A DNA stretch of 64,000 nt from Phenylobacterium sp. SCN 70-31 (GTDB lineage Bacteria; Pseudomonadota; Alphaproteobacteria; Caulobacterales; Caulobacteraceae), in NCBI RefSeq assembly GCF_001724605.1, contig NZ_MEEX01000009.1, positions 129,757-193,756 on the forward strand, given 5' to 3'. Position numbers and translations under genes: made by a program. Shown here in pieces: positions 1-8,647 of the stretch. Under the pieces are notes generated by a model that was not told the origin of the DNA, searched no databases, and saw nothing but the letters and a program-made list of their open reading frames with translations. Numbering within the stretch: the stretch's first letter is position 1; each line of letters begins with the position of its first letter.

Positions 1-275
1 ATGTCCGGCCGGCCGATCGCCGCGACGGCGTCACGGAACAGCGTCTCCATGGCGGCCGCGCCGGTCAGGTCGGCCTGGAACGCAACGGCTTCCGCGCCGG
101 CGGCCTTCACGGCCGCGACGGTCGCCTCGGCGTCGGCCCGGGCGGCCGCGCTGTTGTAGTGGATCGCGATCGCCTTCGCCCCGTGTTCGGCGAGGTCCCG
201 GGCGATCAGGCCGCCGAGGTTCTTGCCGCCACCCGCGATGATGGCCGTCTTTCCCTTGATGCCGTGATCGGCCAT
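1..275 (-). CDS. SDR family oxidoreductase, N-terminal part
   Basis: Reading back from an ATG at 275, the frame is open to the window edge (about 91 codons). It begins with a short Lys/Gly stretch followed by a Rossmann glycine-rich segment (AIIAGGGKNLGG), then an acidic and alanine-rich beta-alpha pattern typical of the NAD(P)-binding half of short-chain dehydrogenases. The catalytic Tyr-xxx-Lys lies outside the window, so substrate and cofactor cannot be read. It is divergent from the LysR-type regulator at 410, a common arrangement in which the regulator controls the neighbouring enzyme; that link is inference. Confidence 0.8.
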   Translation of the reverse strand, partial: MADHGIKGKTAIIAGGGKNLGGLIARDLAEHGAKAIAIHYNSAAARADAEATVAAVKAAGAEAVAFQADLTGAAAMETLFRDAVAAIGRPD

Positions 276-409
276 GTCGAATCTCCGTGAGCCTGTCAGG
301 CCGCGCGGCGCGGCCGTTCCTGAGCCCAACTTACAGTCTGGATTCTGGAGATAGAGCGCGCCAGTTTGACATCATTGGTCAGAGATATCGAACAAACAGG
401 GCGCCGCGC

Positions 410-1315
410 TTGGACCGTATCGACCTCTTCCGCATCTTCGCCCGCGTCGTCGAATGCGCCAGCTTCACGCGCGCGGCCGACACACTGGGAATGCCGCGCT
501 CCTCGGTGTCGGCCGCGGTGGCGAGCCTGGAGGCGCGGGTGGGCGCGCGGCTTCTCCACCGCACGACGCGCAAGATCTCACCCACCCAGGACGGCGCGGC
601 GTTCTACGAGCGCTGCCTTCGTGTGATCGCCGACGTCGAGGAGACCGAAGACCTGTTCCGGCCCCGCGGCGCGAAACCCTCGGGCCGGCTGCGGGTCGAT
701 GTCCCCGGCCGCATCGGCCGCCTGGTCGTCGCCCCGGCGCTGCCGGCGTTCCTGGACGAATACCCGGATATCGACGTCGCGCTGGGCGTCACCGACCGCG
801 CGGTCGACCTCGTGGAGGAACGCGTGGACTGCGTCCTGCGCGTCGGGCCGCTCAGCGATTCAGGACTGATCGCCCGACCGATCGGCCGCCTTGCGCTCGT
901 CAATGTGGCCAGCCCAGCCTACCTGGCCCGACACGGCGTTCCGGCCTCGCCCCTGGACCTGCCGCGGCATCTCGCGGTCAACTACGCATCGCCCTCGACG
1001 GGACGGATCGAGCCCTGGGAGTGGATCGAGGACGGCGAGACCCGCACCCTGGACATGCGTGGGCGGGTGATCGTCAACAGCGCCGAGGCCTACATCGCCT
1101 GCTGCCTGGCCGGACTCGGCCTGATCCAGATCCCGGCCTACGACGTGCGCGACGTCCTCGCCGCGGGCGACCTCGTCGAGGTGATGCCCGAGCACTGCGC
1201 CGAGCCGCTCCCCATCACCCTCCTCTATCCGCACCGTCAGCACCTGTCCCGCCGCGTGCAGGTGTTCGCCGACTGGCTGGAGAGGCTGCTGAAGGCGGCG
1301 ATCGCCGCGCCGTGA
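410..1315 (+). CDS. LysR family transcriptional regulator
   Basis: About 301 residues, the usual LTTR length, if translation starts at the TTG at 410. This start puts the winged helix-turn-helix at the extreme N-terminus (LFRIFARVVECASFTRAAD, then the PRSSVSAAVASLEARVG recognition region), as the family requires. An in-frame start at 287 would add 41 residues unlike any LTTR. The rest is the periplasmic-binding-protein-like effector domain, including the GLGLIQIP segment near residue 245. It resembles the branch whose members often sit next to SDR genes, and one SDR lies on each side here. The effector is unknown. Confidence 0.87.
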   Translation: MDRIDLFRIFARVVECASFTRAADTLGMPRSSVSAAVASLEARVGARLLHRTTRKISPTQDGAAFYERCLRVIADVEETEDLFRPRGAKPSGRLRVDVPGRIGRLVVAPALPAFLDEYPDIDVALGVTDRAVDLVEERVDCVLRVGPLSDSGLIARPIGRLALVNVASPAYLARHGVPASPLDLPRHLAVNYASPSTGRIEPWEWIEDGETRTLDMRGRVIVNSAEAYIACCLAGLGLIQIPAYDVRDVLAAGDLVEVMPEHCAEPLPITLLYPHRQHLSRRVQVFADWLERLLKAAIAAP

Positions 1316-1393
1316 CAAGGACGCGCGCGTTGCGGCGTTTCGGGTATACCGGTCGGAGTTTTGGAGCCCCGTCTGGGCGAGGAGATGCGTTTC

Positions 1394-2170
1394 ATGGGAA
1401 AGCTGGCGGGCAAGGTCGCCCTGATCACGGGCGGCAACAGCGGAATCGGCCTGGCCACGGCCCACGCCTTCGTCCGCGAGGGCGCCAAGGTCGTCGTGAC
1501 GGGACGGGATCCCGCGACGCTGGAGGCGGTCCGGCAGGAACTGGGGTCCGACGTGCTGGCGATCCCGTCCGACCAGGCCAGCCTTGCGGACTCCGACCGG
1601 CTGGTCGCCCGCATCCAGGCGGCGCACGGCGGGCTCGACGTGGCGTTCGTCAACGCCGGTGTGGGCGGGTCGGCCTCGGTCCAGACCGCCACCGAGGCGC
1701 ATTTCGACCAGATCTTCGACACCAACGTGAAGGGCCTGTTCTTCCTGGTCCAGAAGATCGCGCCGATCATGCGCTCGGGCGGCTCCATCGTCCTGAACAG
1801 CTCGATCTCGCCCTACCACGGCTCGCCCAACACCTCGGCCTACAGCGGGTCCAAGGCCGCGGTCAGGGCCTTCGCGCGCAGTTTCTCGGCGGACCTGCGG
1901 ACCCAGAACGTGCGCGTCAACGCCATCGCGCCGGGCCCCACCGAGACGTCGATCTTCGGCCGCACGCGCAGCGATCCCGCACAACTGTCGGCGCTTCGCG
2001 AACGGGTGGCCGCCAGCACGCCGATCGGCCGCTGGGCGCAACCGGAGGAGATGGCCGAAGTCGTCGTGTTCCTGGCTTCGGACGCCTCGTCCTTCATGTT
2101 CGGCGCCGAGGTCGTGGTCGACGGCGGCATGACCGGCGCGCCCGGCGCAGCCCCCATCTATCGGGCGTAG
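1394..2170 (+). CDS. SDR family oxidoreductase
   Basis: A 258-residue classical short-chain dehydrogenase. The cofactor loop TGGNSGIG is at residues 12-19, the NAG motif follows at about residue 88, and the catalytic YSGSK comes after a Ser-containing strand near residue 150. The C-terminal end, with an MFGAEVVVDGG-like segment, is typical of FabG/glucose dehydrogenase-type SDRs. I prefer the ATG at 1394, which has GAGGAG about 9 nt upstream; in-frame ATGs at 1361 and 1385 are alternatives. It follows the LysR gene by 78 nt on the same strand and may belong to its regulon. Substrate unknown. Confidence 0.88.
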   Translation: MGKLAGKVALITGGNSGIGLATAHAFVREGAKVVVTGRDPATLEAVRQELGSDVLAIPSDQASLADSDRLVARIQAAHGGLDVAFVNAGVGGSASVQTATEAHFDQIFDTNVKGLFFLVQKIAPIMRSGGSIVLNSSISPYHGSPNTSAYSGSKAAVRAFARSFSADLRTQNVRVNAIAPGPTETSIFGRTRSDPAQLSALRERVAASTPIGRWAQPEEMAEVVVFLASDASSFMFGAEVVVDGGMTGAPGAAPIYRA

Positions 2171-2309
2171 AGGCCGTGGCAGCCCGGTAAGACGCCGCGG
2201 TTCGACGAGCCGACAGGCCCGTGTCCTTCGCGCGTATGCCCAGAGACGGGACAGGAGGCCGGGCGCCGGAACGCCGATTTTCGAGCCCTCGTACGTCCTG
2301 AAGAACCTT

Positions 2310-2399
2310 TGGCGGATGGGGTGGGATTCGAACCCACGGTGAGCTTCCACCCACGGCGGTTTTCAAGACCGCTGCCTTAAACCACTCGGCCACCCATCC
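2310..2399 (-). tRNA. tRNA-Ser (anticodon UGA)
   Basis: On the minus strand the sequence folds as a class II tRNA of 90 nt. The 7-bp acceptor stem GGATGGG pairs with CCCATCC, with discriminator G and an encoded CCA (complement of 2310-2312). The anticodon loop is CTTGAAA, giving TGA (Ser). There is a long variable arm (GTGGGTGGAAGCTCAC) and a standard T-loop (GGTTCGAATCC). The G discriminator and long variable arm are serine identity features. Confidence 0.97.
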
Positions 2400-2450
2400 G
2401 GGAGGCGGCCTTCTATCAGGCCTTTGCGGCGGGCTCCACCGACCCGTCGA

Positions 2451-2975
2451 TCAATCCGATATCCGTTCGACTTTCACCGACAGGCGCGGCCGGGAGTAGG
2501 CGCGGCGCGAGAAGCGGATGGTTTCGGGAAGGAACAGGCCGAAGGTCGGGCGATAGTCGTAGATGACGTCGGTCACGATCACGCTCTCGTTGGCGGCCAG
2601 ATAGCCCGAGGGAATCGTGGGCGCGGCGGACGAGCCGTAGTCGCGGCGCGCCGTCCAGTCGACCGAGACGCTGCCGCTGCTGTTCGCGCTGAGGCTCGCC
2701 ACCCGCTGCTGGAGGCTGGCGGTGGGGAACGGGTGGATAATCGACGTGCTGGCCTGAAGGACGTCCTGCAACTCGCCGTCGGTGATCGTCCGCGCCTGGG
2801 CGGTGATATCGGCCATGACCGCGGCGATGTGGGCCACGTTGCGCTGCACCTGATAGACCTGCAGCGCCTCGGCCGCCGCGATGTTCAGCGCGAAGATGAT
2901 GGGGAAGATCAGCGCGAATTCGACCGCAGCCGCGCCCCGCTCCTCCTTTGCGGCCCGACGGACGAAGCGGATCAT
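2451..2975 (-). CDS. TadE-like pilus assembly protein
   Basis: A 174-residue protein starting at an ATG that overlaps the stop of the preceding gene by 4 nt (ATGA), so the two are translationally coupled. After a basic N-terminus it has the TadE-type signature RGAAAVEFALIFPIIF, a pilin-like hydrophobic helix led by Gly and a Glu at +5, then a variable extracytoplasmic domain. TadE-type pseudopilins are inserted by the Tad (Flp) secretion machinery. No tadA, cpa or flp genes are in the window, so this looks like a satellite locus of the Tad system. It forms an operon with the gene at 2972-3481 and faces away from the TadG-like gene. Confidence 0.8.
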   Translation of the reverse strand: MIRFVRRAAKEERGAAAVEFALIFPIIFALNIAAAEALQVYQVQRNVAHIAAVMADITAQARTITDGELQDVLQASTSIIHPFPTASLQQRVASLSANSSGSVSVDWTARRDYGSSAAPTIPSGYLAANESVIVTDVIYDYRPTFGLFLPETIRFSRRAYSRPRLSVKVERISD

Positions 2976-3481
2976 TCGAACGGCTCGTTCTTGAAGGCGG
3001 CCCGCGAGGCTATGGTGACCTCGAGCGGTCCCGTGCGTCCGTTGCCGGTCGCCAGAAACGGGGTCATCAGCGGCCAGCGGTAGTTGGCCTTCACGATGAT
3101 GATGTCGCCCGCGGCGCCCTTGTTGAACGAGTCGTCCGGCTGCTGCGTCGCGACCGCATTGGCGTCGGCGAACCGGTTGAAGCGCTGGACGCTGGTGGTC
3201 AGACGCTCGCGGCACCGCCCGATATCGCCCCCGAGCCGCGCGCAGATCTGGTCCTTGAAGGCCGCGCTCGAATTGGCGGCGTCGTCGCGGCCGGTGCGGA
3301 TGCGCCGCGACGCCTCGAAGACCGCGCTGTCCACGCCGCTGACCATCATGCCCAGCATGCCGATCTCGATCAGCGAGAAGAGCGCGAAGATCAGCACCGG
3401 CGCCACGAACGCGAACTCGACCGCCGTCGCGCCGGATTGGTCCCGGCGGAACATCGCGAAGGTTCGGAGGCGCGAAGGCAT
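2972..3481 (-). CDS. TadE-like pilus assembly protein
   Basis: About 170 residues from the ATG at 3481; a TTG at 3511 or an ATG at 3454 are possible starts, and none has a strong Shine-Dalgarno. The signature QSGATAVEFAFVAPVLIF is the TadE motif (Gly, Glu at +5, hydrophobic helix). A Cys-containing soluble region follows (CARLGGDIGRC). It is the first gene of a two-gene operon with the TadE-like gene downstream, and it shares a 100-bp divergent promoter region with the TadG-like gene. The job in pilus biogenesis is inferred from the family. Confidence 0.8.
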   Translation of the reverse strand: MPSRLRTFAMFRRDQSGATAVEFAFVAPVLIFALFSLIEIGMLGMMVSGVDSAVFEASRRIRTGRDDAANSSAAFKDQICARLGGDIGRCRERLTTSVQRFNRFADANAVATQQPDDSFNKGAAGDIIIVKANYRWPLMTPFLATGNGRTGPLEVTIASRAAFKNEPFE

Positions 3482-3527
3482 GCGGCCAGATAGACGCCGC
3501 GAGGCAAACAACTCGCGTTGAAAAGCG

Positions 3528-3543
3528 GTTAAGCGCGATTAAC
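3528..3543. promoter_or_regulatory. GTTAA-N6-TTAAC dyad between divergent Tad genes
   Basis: A perfect inverted repeat, GTTAA-gcgcga-TTAAC, lies in the short region between the divergent TadE-like and TadG-like genes. It resembles the CtrA recognition pattern of Caulobacter (TTAA-N7-TTAA) but has a 6-nt spacer. CtrA is known to control pilus genes in Caulobacter, so the location fits; binding is inference. Confidence 0.35.
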
Positions 3544-3615
3544 GGCTCAGGCTAATGGCCGATTAGGTGTCCGTGGCTACCAGTGTCCGCACGTCTGCTT
3601 GTGTCCGACAGGGTG

Positions 3616-5190
3616 ATGCGAATGCACAGGTTTCGGCTCGCCGCTCTACGCCGGCTGGTCCGTCCGCTCGACAACCAGGGCAATGTGGCGGTCGTGGCGG
3701 CGCTCGCCATGGCTCCCATCTGCGTGGCCGGGTTGGGCGCGATGGATCTCGCCCGGGTGACGAGCGCCAAGTCGCAGCTTCAGGACGCCCTGGACGCCGC
3801 CGCGCTCGCCGCGGCGCGCACGAACGCCACCACGGACAGCGAGCTGAAGACCCACGGCGACCGCTATCTGGCCCAGAACCTCCGCGTCAGCAGCGACTTC
3901 GCGCTGGCGGCGTCCAACTTCACCTTCGCCGAGAACGGGCGGGTGGTCGCGACGGCCGAACTGCGGGTCACCCCCTTTGTCGCGGGCCTGGTCACGGGCG
4001 GCGCCATGACCGTGGGCGCGGCGGCGGAAGTCGTCCGCGCCTCCAGCAAGATCGAGGTGGCCCTCGTCCTCGACACCACGGGGTCGATGGAGGAAGGCAC
4101 CAAGCTGCGGGACATGAAGAACGCCGCCAGGGCCTTCGTCACCAAGATGGAGGACGCGGCGAAGAAGGCGGTCGAGCCCAATTCGGTCAAGATCTCGCTC
4201 GTACCCTTCGCCAACACGGTGCGCGTCGACGGCTCGACCTACCGGAACGCCACCTGGATCGACCAGAACGGCGTTTCGCCGATCAACAACGAGATCTTCA
4301 CGACGGCCACGGGCACGCAGTTCGCCAACCGCTTCGCCCTCTTCAGCACCGTCGGGACGAGCTGGCGGGGCTGCCTGGAGATGCGCCAGGCGCCCTACGA
4401 CATCCAGGACAACGAACCCAAGGTGTCGAACCCCGCGACGCTCTATACGATCCATTTCGCCGTGGACGAACCCGACGTGAAGACGACGGGCTACGGCGCC
4501 AGCTACCAGAACGACTATCTGAGCGACGGCACCACGAGCGTGAACTGGCGGGTGCGCCAGGGCAGCGTCACCAAGTACGGGAACTCGAAGAAGGGTTCGA
4601 TGAGCACCACCTTCGGCCCGAACCGCGGCTGCGGCGTGTCGCCGATCATGCGCCTGACGACCGACTTCTCCGGCCTTCGGACGGCCATCGGCAACCTGGA
4701 CGCCGATGGCAACACCAATATCCCGATCGGGCTGATGTGGGGTTGGAACACCCTGCTGTCACATGCGCCGTTCGGCGACGGCGTCCCGTACGGCACGGCC
4801 AAGCACAAGAAGATCATCGTGCTGATGACCGACGGCGAGAACACGATCGCCCAGCGGGACACGCCGAACGACGGCACCTACGCGGCGACCGGCTACATCT
4901 GGCAACGCCGGGTGCTGAAGGCCAACGGCGCGCCGCTGGAACAGGGCGCCTCCACGAGCCAGCGCACCGCGGCCCTGGATTCGCGGCTGTCGAAGCTGTG
5001 CGACAACATCAAGGCCAAGGATATCGAGATCTATACGATCCGGGTCGAGGTCAACACGGGCGACAGCGAACTGTTGAAGAGTTGCGCGACCAACCGCGAC
5101 TACTACTACGACGTGAAGAGCTCCTCGACGCTGACCGCCGTGTTCCAGAGCATCGCGGGCCAGATCGCCGCGCTTCACCTGGCGCGCTGA
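3616..5190 (+). CDS. TadG-like pilus protein with von Willebrand A domain
   Basis: About 524 residues from the ATG at 3616; an ATG at 3622 or a GTG at 3583 are alternatives. The N-terminus has the TadE/TadG-like helix (NQGNVAVVAALAMAPI), a DALDAAALAAAR segment typical of TadG, and a VWA domain starting with the MIDAS-like DTTGSMEEGTKL near residue 157. Later VWA elements are VLMTDGENT and a C-terminal YYYDVKS region. TadG is an envelope-associated accessory protein of the Tad pilus. It is divergent from the two TadE-like genes, so the three probably act together. Confidence 0.85.
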   Translation: MRMHRFRLAALRRLVRPLDNQGNVAVVAALAMAPICVAGLGAMDLARVTSAKSQLQDALDAAALAAARTNATTDSELKTHGDRYLAQNLRVSSDFALAASNFTFAENGRVVATAELRVTPFVAGLVTGGAMTVGAAAEVVRASSKIEVALVLDTTGSMEEGTKLRDMKNAARAFVTKMEDAAKKAVEPNSVKISLVPFANTVRVDGSTYRNATWIDQNGVSPINNEIFTTATGTQFANRFALFSTVGTSWRGCLEMRQAPYDIQDNEPKVSNPATLYTIHFAVDEPDVKTTGYGASYQNDYLSDGTTSVNWRVRQGSVTKYGNSKKGSMSTTFGPNRGCGVSPIMRLTTDFSGLRTAIGNLDADGNTNIPIGLMWGWNTLLSHAPFGDGVPYGTAKHKKIIVLMTDGENTIAQRDTPNDGTYAATGYIWQRRVLKANGAPLEQGASTSQRTAALDSRLSKLCDNIKAKDIEIYTIRVEVNTGDSELLKSCATNRDYYYDVKSSSTLTAVFQSIAGQIAALHLAR

Positions 5191-5203
5191 CCGCCCTCCG
5201 GGG

Positions 5204-5755
5204 TTAGACGGGACGAAGGGGCTCGGCAGGCCCTTCGGGCGGCTCTACCACGATGGGGTCGCCCGCCCTCACCTCCCCGCCCCGGACCACGACCGCCATG
5301 ATCCCGGCTTTCCGCACGGGCTCGCCGTCGGGGCCGCGGTCGAGGCACGCCCTCATCAGCCCGGGCGCGAGGGCTTCGAGCTGAAGGCACGGATTGCGCA
5401 GGCCCGTGACCATCACGACCGCCGACTCTCCGAGGCGCAGGCGCGCCCCCCGGGACAGCCCCAGCAGGTCTACGCCGCGCGTGGTGACGTTCTCGCCCAT
5501 GAGTCCCGGCGAGATGGCGAACCCCTGCCCCGCCAGTTCGGCGAACAGCTCCTCGTGGATCAGGTGCACCTGCCGCAGGTTCGGCTGGTCCGGGTTGGCG
5601 CGCACGCGGCTGCGGTGCTTCACCGTGACGCCGTGGTGAGCGTCGCCCTCGACGCCATGCCCCTCCGCCAGCCGGATGACGAGCTGGTTCGGCTTGTCGA
5701 CGCCGTGCCCGGCCTTGCGGCTGACGGCGACGACCTGGGGCTCGGGCGTGTCTAT
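5204..5755 (-). CDS. MOSC domain-containing protein
   Basis: About 183 residues. The motifs are MOSC-like: GVEGDAHHG, then a PGLMGENVTTRG segment, and the conserved cysteine region TGLRNPC where sulfur or metal-sulfur groups are handled. Members are sulfur-carrier domains related to the molybdenum cofactor sulfurase C-terminus. The homologous region begins right after the MFS stop. The only codon there is ATA at 5755, overlapping the MFS TAG as ATAG; the nearest standard in-frame start is a GTG about 90 nt upstream inside the MFS gene. The true start is therefore unsettled. Coupling with the MFS gene is likely. Confidence 0.75.
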   Translation of the reverse strand: MDTPEPQVVAVSRKAGHGVDKPNQLVIRLAEGHGVEGDAHHGVTVKHRSRVRANPDQPNLRQVHLIHEELFAELAGQGFAISPGLMGENVTTRGVDLLGLSRGARLRLGESAVVMVTGLRNPCLQLEALAPGLMRACLDRGPDGEPVRKAGIMAVVVRGGEVRAGDPIVVEPPEGPAEPLRPV

Positions 5756-7188
5756 GGGGCGTCCTCGTCGGGCACGGCCGAAAGCGGCGTGGCCACATCC
5801 TCGAGCGATTTGCGCTCGGCCGCCACGCCCAACCACAGCTCGACGACCGCGGCCACGAGCATGAGGCTTCCGCCGAGCAGATAGCCGTAGAAGATCTGGA
5901 CACGCTCGCCACTGTCGATGAGCGCGCCGAACAGCGCCGGTCCCGCAACGCCGCCCAGCAGGGTGCCGGCGGCGTAGAAGAGGGAGATGGTGATGGCCCG
6001 GGTCTCGATGGGGAACAGCTCGCCCACCGTCAGATAGGCCGCGCTGGCCCCGGCCGAGGCGAAGAAGAAGATCACCATCCACGCGGCGGTCTGGGTCTCG
6101 GCCGTGAGCCAGCCCTGCGCGAACATCCAGCCCACGCCGCACAACAGGGCGCCCGCGACGGCGTAGGTGCCCGAGATCATCGGCTTGCGGCCGATGCTGT
6201 CGAACAGAGGCCCCAGGATCAGCGGCCCGGCCACATTGCCCGCCGCGAACGGCAGGATGAACCACCCGACGTTCTCGGTCGCCACGCCGTAGAACTTGGT
6301 CAGGACCAGCGCATAGGTGAAGAAGATGGCGTTGTAGCAGAACGCCTGCGTGGCCATCAGCACGAGGCCCAGCCCGAGCCGGCGGGGATGGCGCCGGAAC
6401 AGGGTGGTCGCGACCTCCAGCCAGCTGGTGTGGCCACGGCGAACGTAGCGGATGCGGCGCAGCGGTCCGCCGTCGCCAGGCGACAGACCGGCGCGATGCT
6501 CGACGCCCGCGACGATGACCTCGGCCTCCTCGGGCCGACCGTGGGTCAGCAGCCAGCGCGGGCTCTCCGGGATGTAGCGACGGATATAGAGCACGATCAG
6601 CCCCATCGCCCCGCCGATGACGAAAGCCAGCCGCCAGCCCAGCGCCGGATCGACCCGGGCCGGGTCCAGCACCACCAGAGAGCCCAGCGCGCCCAGCGCG
6701 GCCCCCACCCAGAAGCTGCCGTTGATCGCGAGGGCCACGCGCCCGCGGTGTCGCGCCGGGATCAGCTCGTCGATCGCCGAATTGATGGCGCCGTACTCCC
6801 CGCCGATCCCCGCCCCGGTCAGGAACCGGAACAGGACGAACGACCAGAAGTCCCAGGCGAAACCGGTCGCCACCGTCGCCAGCAGATAGACCGCCACCGT
6901 GATCGTGAAGAGCCGCTTGCGGCCGAACCGGTCGGTCAGCCGGCCGAAGAACACCGCCCCCAGAACCGCGCCCAGGATGTAGGCGCTGCCGGTCAGCCCG
7001 ATCTGGGTTGCGGTCAGGTTCAGGCCGTCGGGGCCCTGGATCGCGGGCGCGAGGGCGCCGACCAGCGTCACCTCCAGGCCGTCCAGGATCCAGGTGATCC
7101 CCAGCGCGGCGATGACCAGCCAGTGGAAGCGGCCGAACGGCAGGCGATCGAGCCGCGCCGGCACGTCTGAGGTGAAGGTGTCCTTCAT
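5752..7188 (-). CDS. MFS transporter, sugar-porter type
   Basis: 478 residues with about twelve hydrophobic segments. Visible family motifs are GRLTDRFGRKR between TM2 and TM3, its second-half counterpart FDSIGRKP, and IPESPRWLL after TM6, which is diagnostic of the sugar porter/metabolite:H+ symporter group. A loop EFGAINSAIDELIPARHRG-like segment follows the first-half repeat. An inner-membrane proton-coupled importer is the expected role; the substrate is unknown. The downstream MOSC gene begins at its stop codon. Confidence 0.87.
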   Translation of the reverse strand: MKDTFTSDVPARLDRLPFGRFHWLVIAALGITWILDGLEVTLVGALAPAIQGPDGLNLTATQIGLTGSAYILGAVLGAVFFGRLTDRFGRKRLFTITVAVYLLATVATGFAWDFWSFVLFRFLTGAGIGGEYGAINSAIDELIPARHRGRVALAINGSFWVGAALGALGSLVVLDPARVDPALGWRLAFVIGGAMGLIVLYIRRYIPESPRWLLTHGRPEEAEVIVAGVEHRAGLSPGDGGPLRRIRYVRRGHTSWLEVATTLFRRHPRRLGLGLVLMATQAFCYNAIFFTYALVLTKFYGVATENVGWFILPFAAGNVAGPLILGPLFDSIGRKPMISGTYAVAGALLCGVGWMFAQGWLTAETQTAAWMVIFFFASAGASAAYLTVGELFPIETRAITISLFYAAGTLLGGVAGPALFGALIDSGERVQIFYGYLLGGSLMLVAAVVELWLGVAAERKSLEDVATPLSAVPDEDAP

Positions 7189-7256
7189 GCGCCCTCTTGC
7201 TCAATCTCCGGGGCGGCGTTTTTGTTCCCGCCCCGGCTGGTGTATCTGCCTCGTCC

Positions 7257-7496
7257 ATGACGACGGACGAGATCCTGGTCGACGCGCGCGGCCACCGCTG
7301 CCCGGTCCCGACGCTTCGGCTCCGGCGCGCGCTGGAAGCCGCCGCGCCGGGAGTCAGGGTCCGCCTGCTCGCCGACGACCCGCTGGCCCGGATCGACGTG
7401 CCCCACTTCGCCGCCGAAGCCGGCGTCGAGGTGGCCGAGCGCTCGGAGGGCCCGGACGGCGAGCTGACCTTCGTCCTGGTCGGCCGGCCGGCCTAG
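7257..7496 (+). CDS. TusA-family sulfurtransferase
   Basis: A 79-residue single-domain protein. It carries the TusA/SirA signature RGHRCPVPTLRLRRAL, in which the Cys of the CPxP motif accepts persulfide sulfur, followed by the VRLLADDPLARIDVPHF strand-helix pattern of the family. TusA proteins relay sulfur for tRNA thiolation and cofactor synthesis in the cytoplasm. ATG 7257 gives the usual length. Its stop shares the CTAG palindrome with the stop of the convergent YihY gene. Whether it is TusA proper or a paralogue cannot be decided here. Confidence 0.85.
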   Translation: MTTDEILVDARGHRCPVPTLRLRRALEAAAPGVRVRLLADDPLARIDVPHFAAEAGVEVAERSEGPDGELTFVLVGRPA

Positions 7497-8404
7497 ACCC
7501 GGGTCGAGACCGGCGTTCGCCGGCTATGGGCGGCGATCTCGATCTCGGTGGCCAGCGCACCGCCGAAGAAGACCGCGTTCACATTCCAAGACAGCCAGAT
7601 CAGGAACACCACCACCGTGGCGACCGAGCCATAGGTCGCGCCGAGCTGGACGATCTGCTCCACATAGACCCCCAGGCCCCACGAGGCGAAGATGCAGAGC
7701 CCGGCCGCCGCCGCCCCGCCCACCAGGGACGCCCGCCAGGCGACGGGTTCGCGGGACATGGCCCATCGGTAGATCAGCGCCATGCCCAGCGTCATGCCCA
7801 CGCTGGCCCAGGTCCATTCGCTGTAGAGCCAGGGCGCCCCGCGCAGGGGGCGCAGGTCCAGGGTCTCGCCCAGGATCCGGAACGTGAAGAAAACCGTCGA
7901 CAGGACGCCCAGCGCCGCCATGGCCGCGATGAGCACCGCCAGGGCCAGCAGGTTGAATCCCACGAAGCCCCGGGGATCGTGTTCATCGTGGATGAACGAC
8001 AAGCCCGCCAGCAGCGCCTTGAAGCCGCGGTGGGCCGCATAGCCGCCGATCACCAGGGCCAGGCCGCTCTGGGTCGATATGGCGGCGGTCGGGGCGCTGG
8101 CCAGCCGCACCAGTTCGCTCTCGAAGATCAGACGGGCGGCGTCGGGCATGACCCGCGCCATGGTCTCGGCCTGCCGCGCCATGGCGGCCGGATCGGCCAG
8201 CACGCCGTAGAGGCCGATGGCGATGGCCAGCGCCGGAAAGATGGCCAGCATCACGAAGAACGAGACGCCGCCATTGTACAGCATCACGTCCCGACCCCAG
8301 AGGCGCGTCAACGACTTGCCCAGCACGGTGAGGCTGAGGCGGACCGCCATGAGGGGGTCGAAGTCGCGCGCCCGAAGGCGGCGGATCGGCTCGGGCAGTC
8401 TCAT
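7493..8404 (-). CDS. YihY/UPF0761 family membrane protein
   Basis: 303 residues from the ATG at 8404. Several hydrophobic helices alternate with the family landmarks: LWGRDVMLYNGGVSFFVML near residue 40, GLALVIGGYAAHRGFKAL, and a C-terminal YGSVATVVVFLIWLSWNVNAV segment. This is the YihY/BrkB-type family of six-helix inner-membrane proteins, once annotated as ribonuclease BN; no reliable molecular function is assigned. The 243 bp upstream (8405-8647) hold no gene I can support. Confidence 0.85.
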   Translation of the reverse strand: MRLPEPIRRLRARDFDPLMAVRLSLTVLGKSLTRLWGRDVMLYNGGVSFFVMLAIFPALAIAIGLYGVLADPAAMARQAETMARVMPDAARLIFESELVRLASAPTAAISTQSGLALVIGGYAAHRGFKALLAGLSFIHDEHDPRGFVGFNLLALAVLIAAMAALGVLSTVFFTFRILGETLDLRPLRGAPWLYSEWTWASVGMTLGMALIYRWAMSREPVAWRASLVGGAAAAGLCIFASWGLGVYVEQIVQLGATYGSVATVVVFLIWLSWNVNAVFFGGALATEIEIAAHSRRTPVSTRV

Positions 8405-8647
8405 GCGCGCGGAACTTGGCCGCCGACTCGGTCTGAAGCAAGGGTTGTGGGTTCGGGATCGCCATAACGGCGCGCCGCCAGGGTTAAGCAGGCGACGCGC
8501 CGCCGATGGGCGTGTCTTTCCATCCGGGCCGGCCGCCGCTTCGAGGGACGGGAGAGCGCGGTGACCGATCCGGGGATCAATCTGGGCGTGAGCGGCTGAA
8601 CCGCGCCTGAACACGCCTTTCAGGTAAGGGACCGCCTTGGCCCAGCC

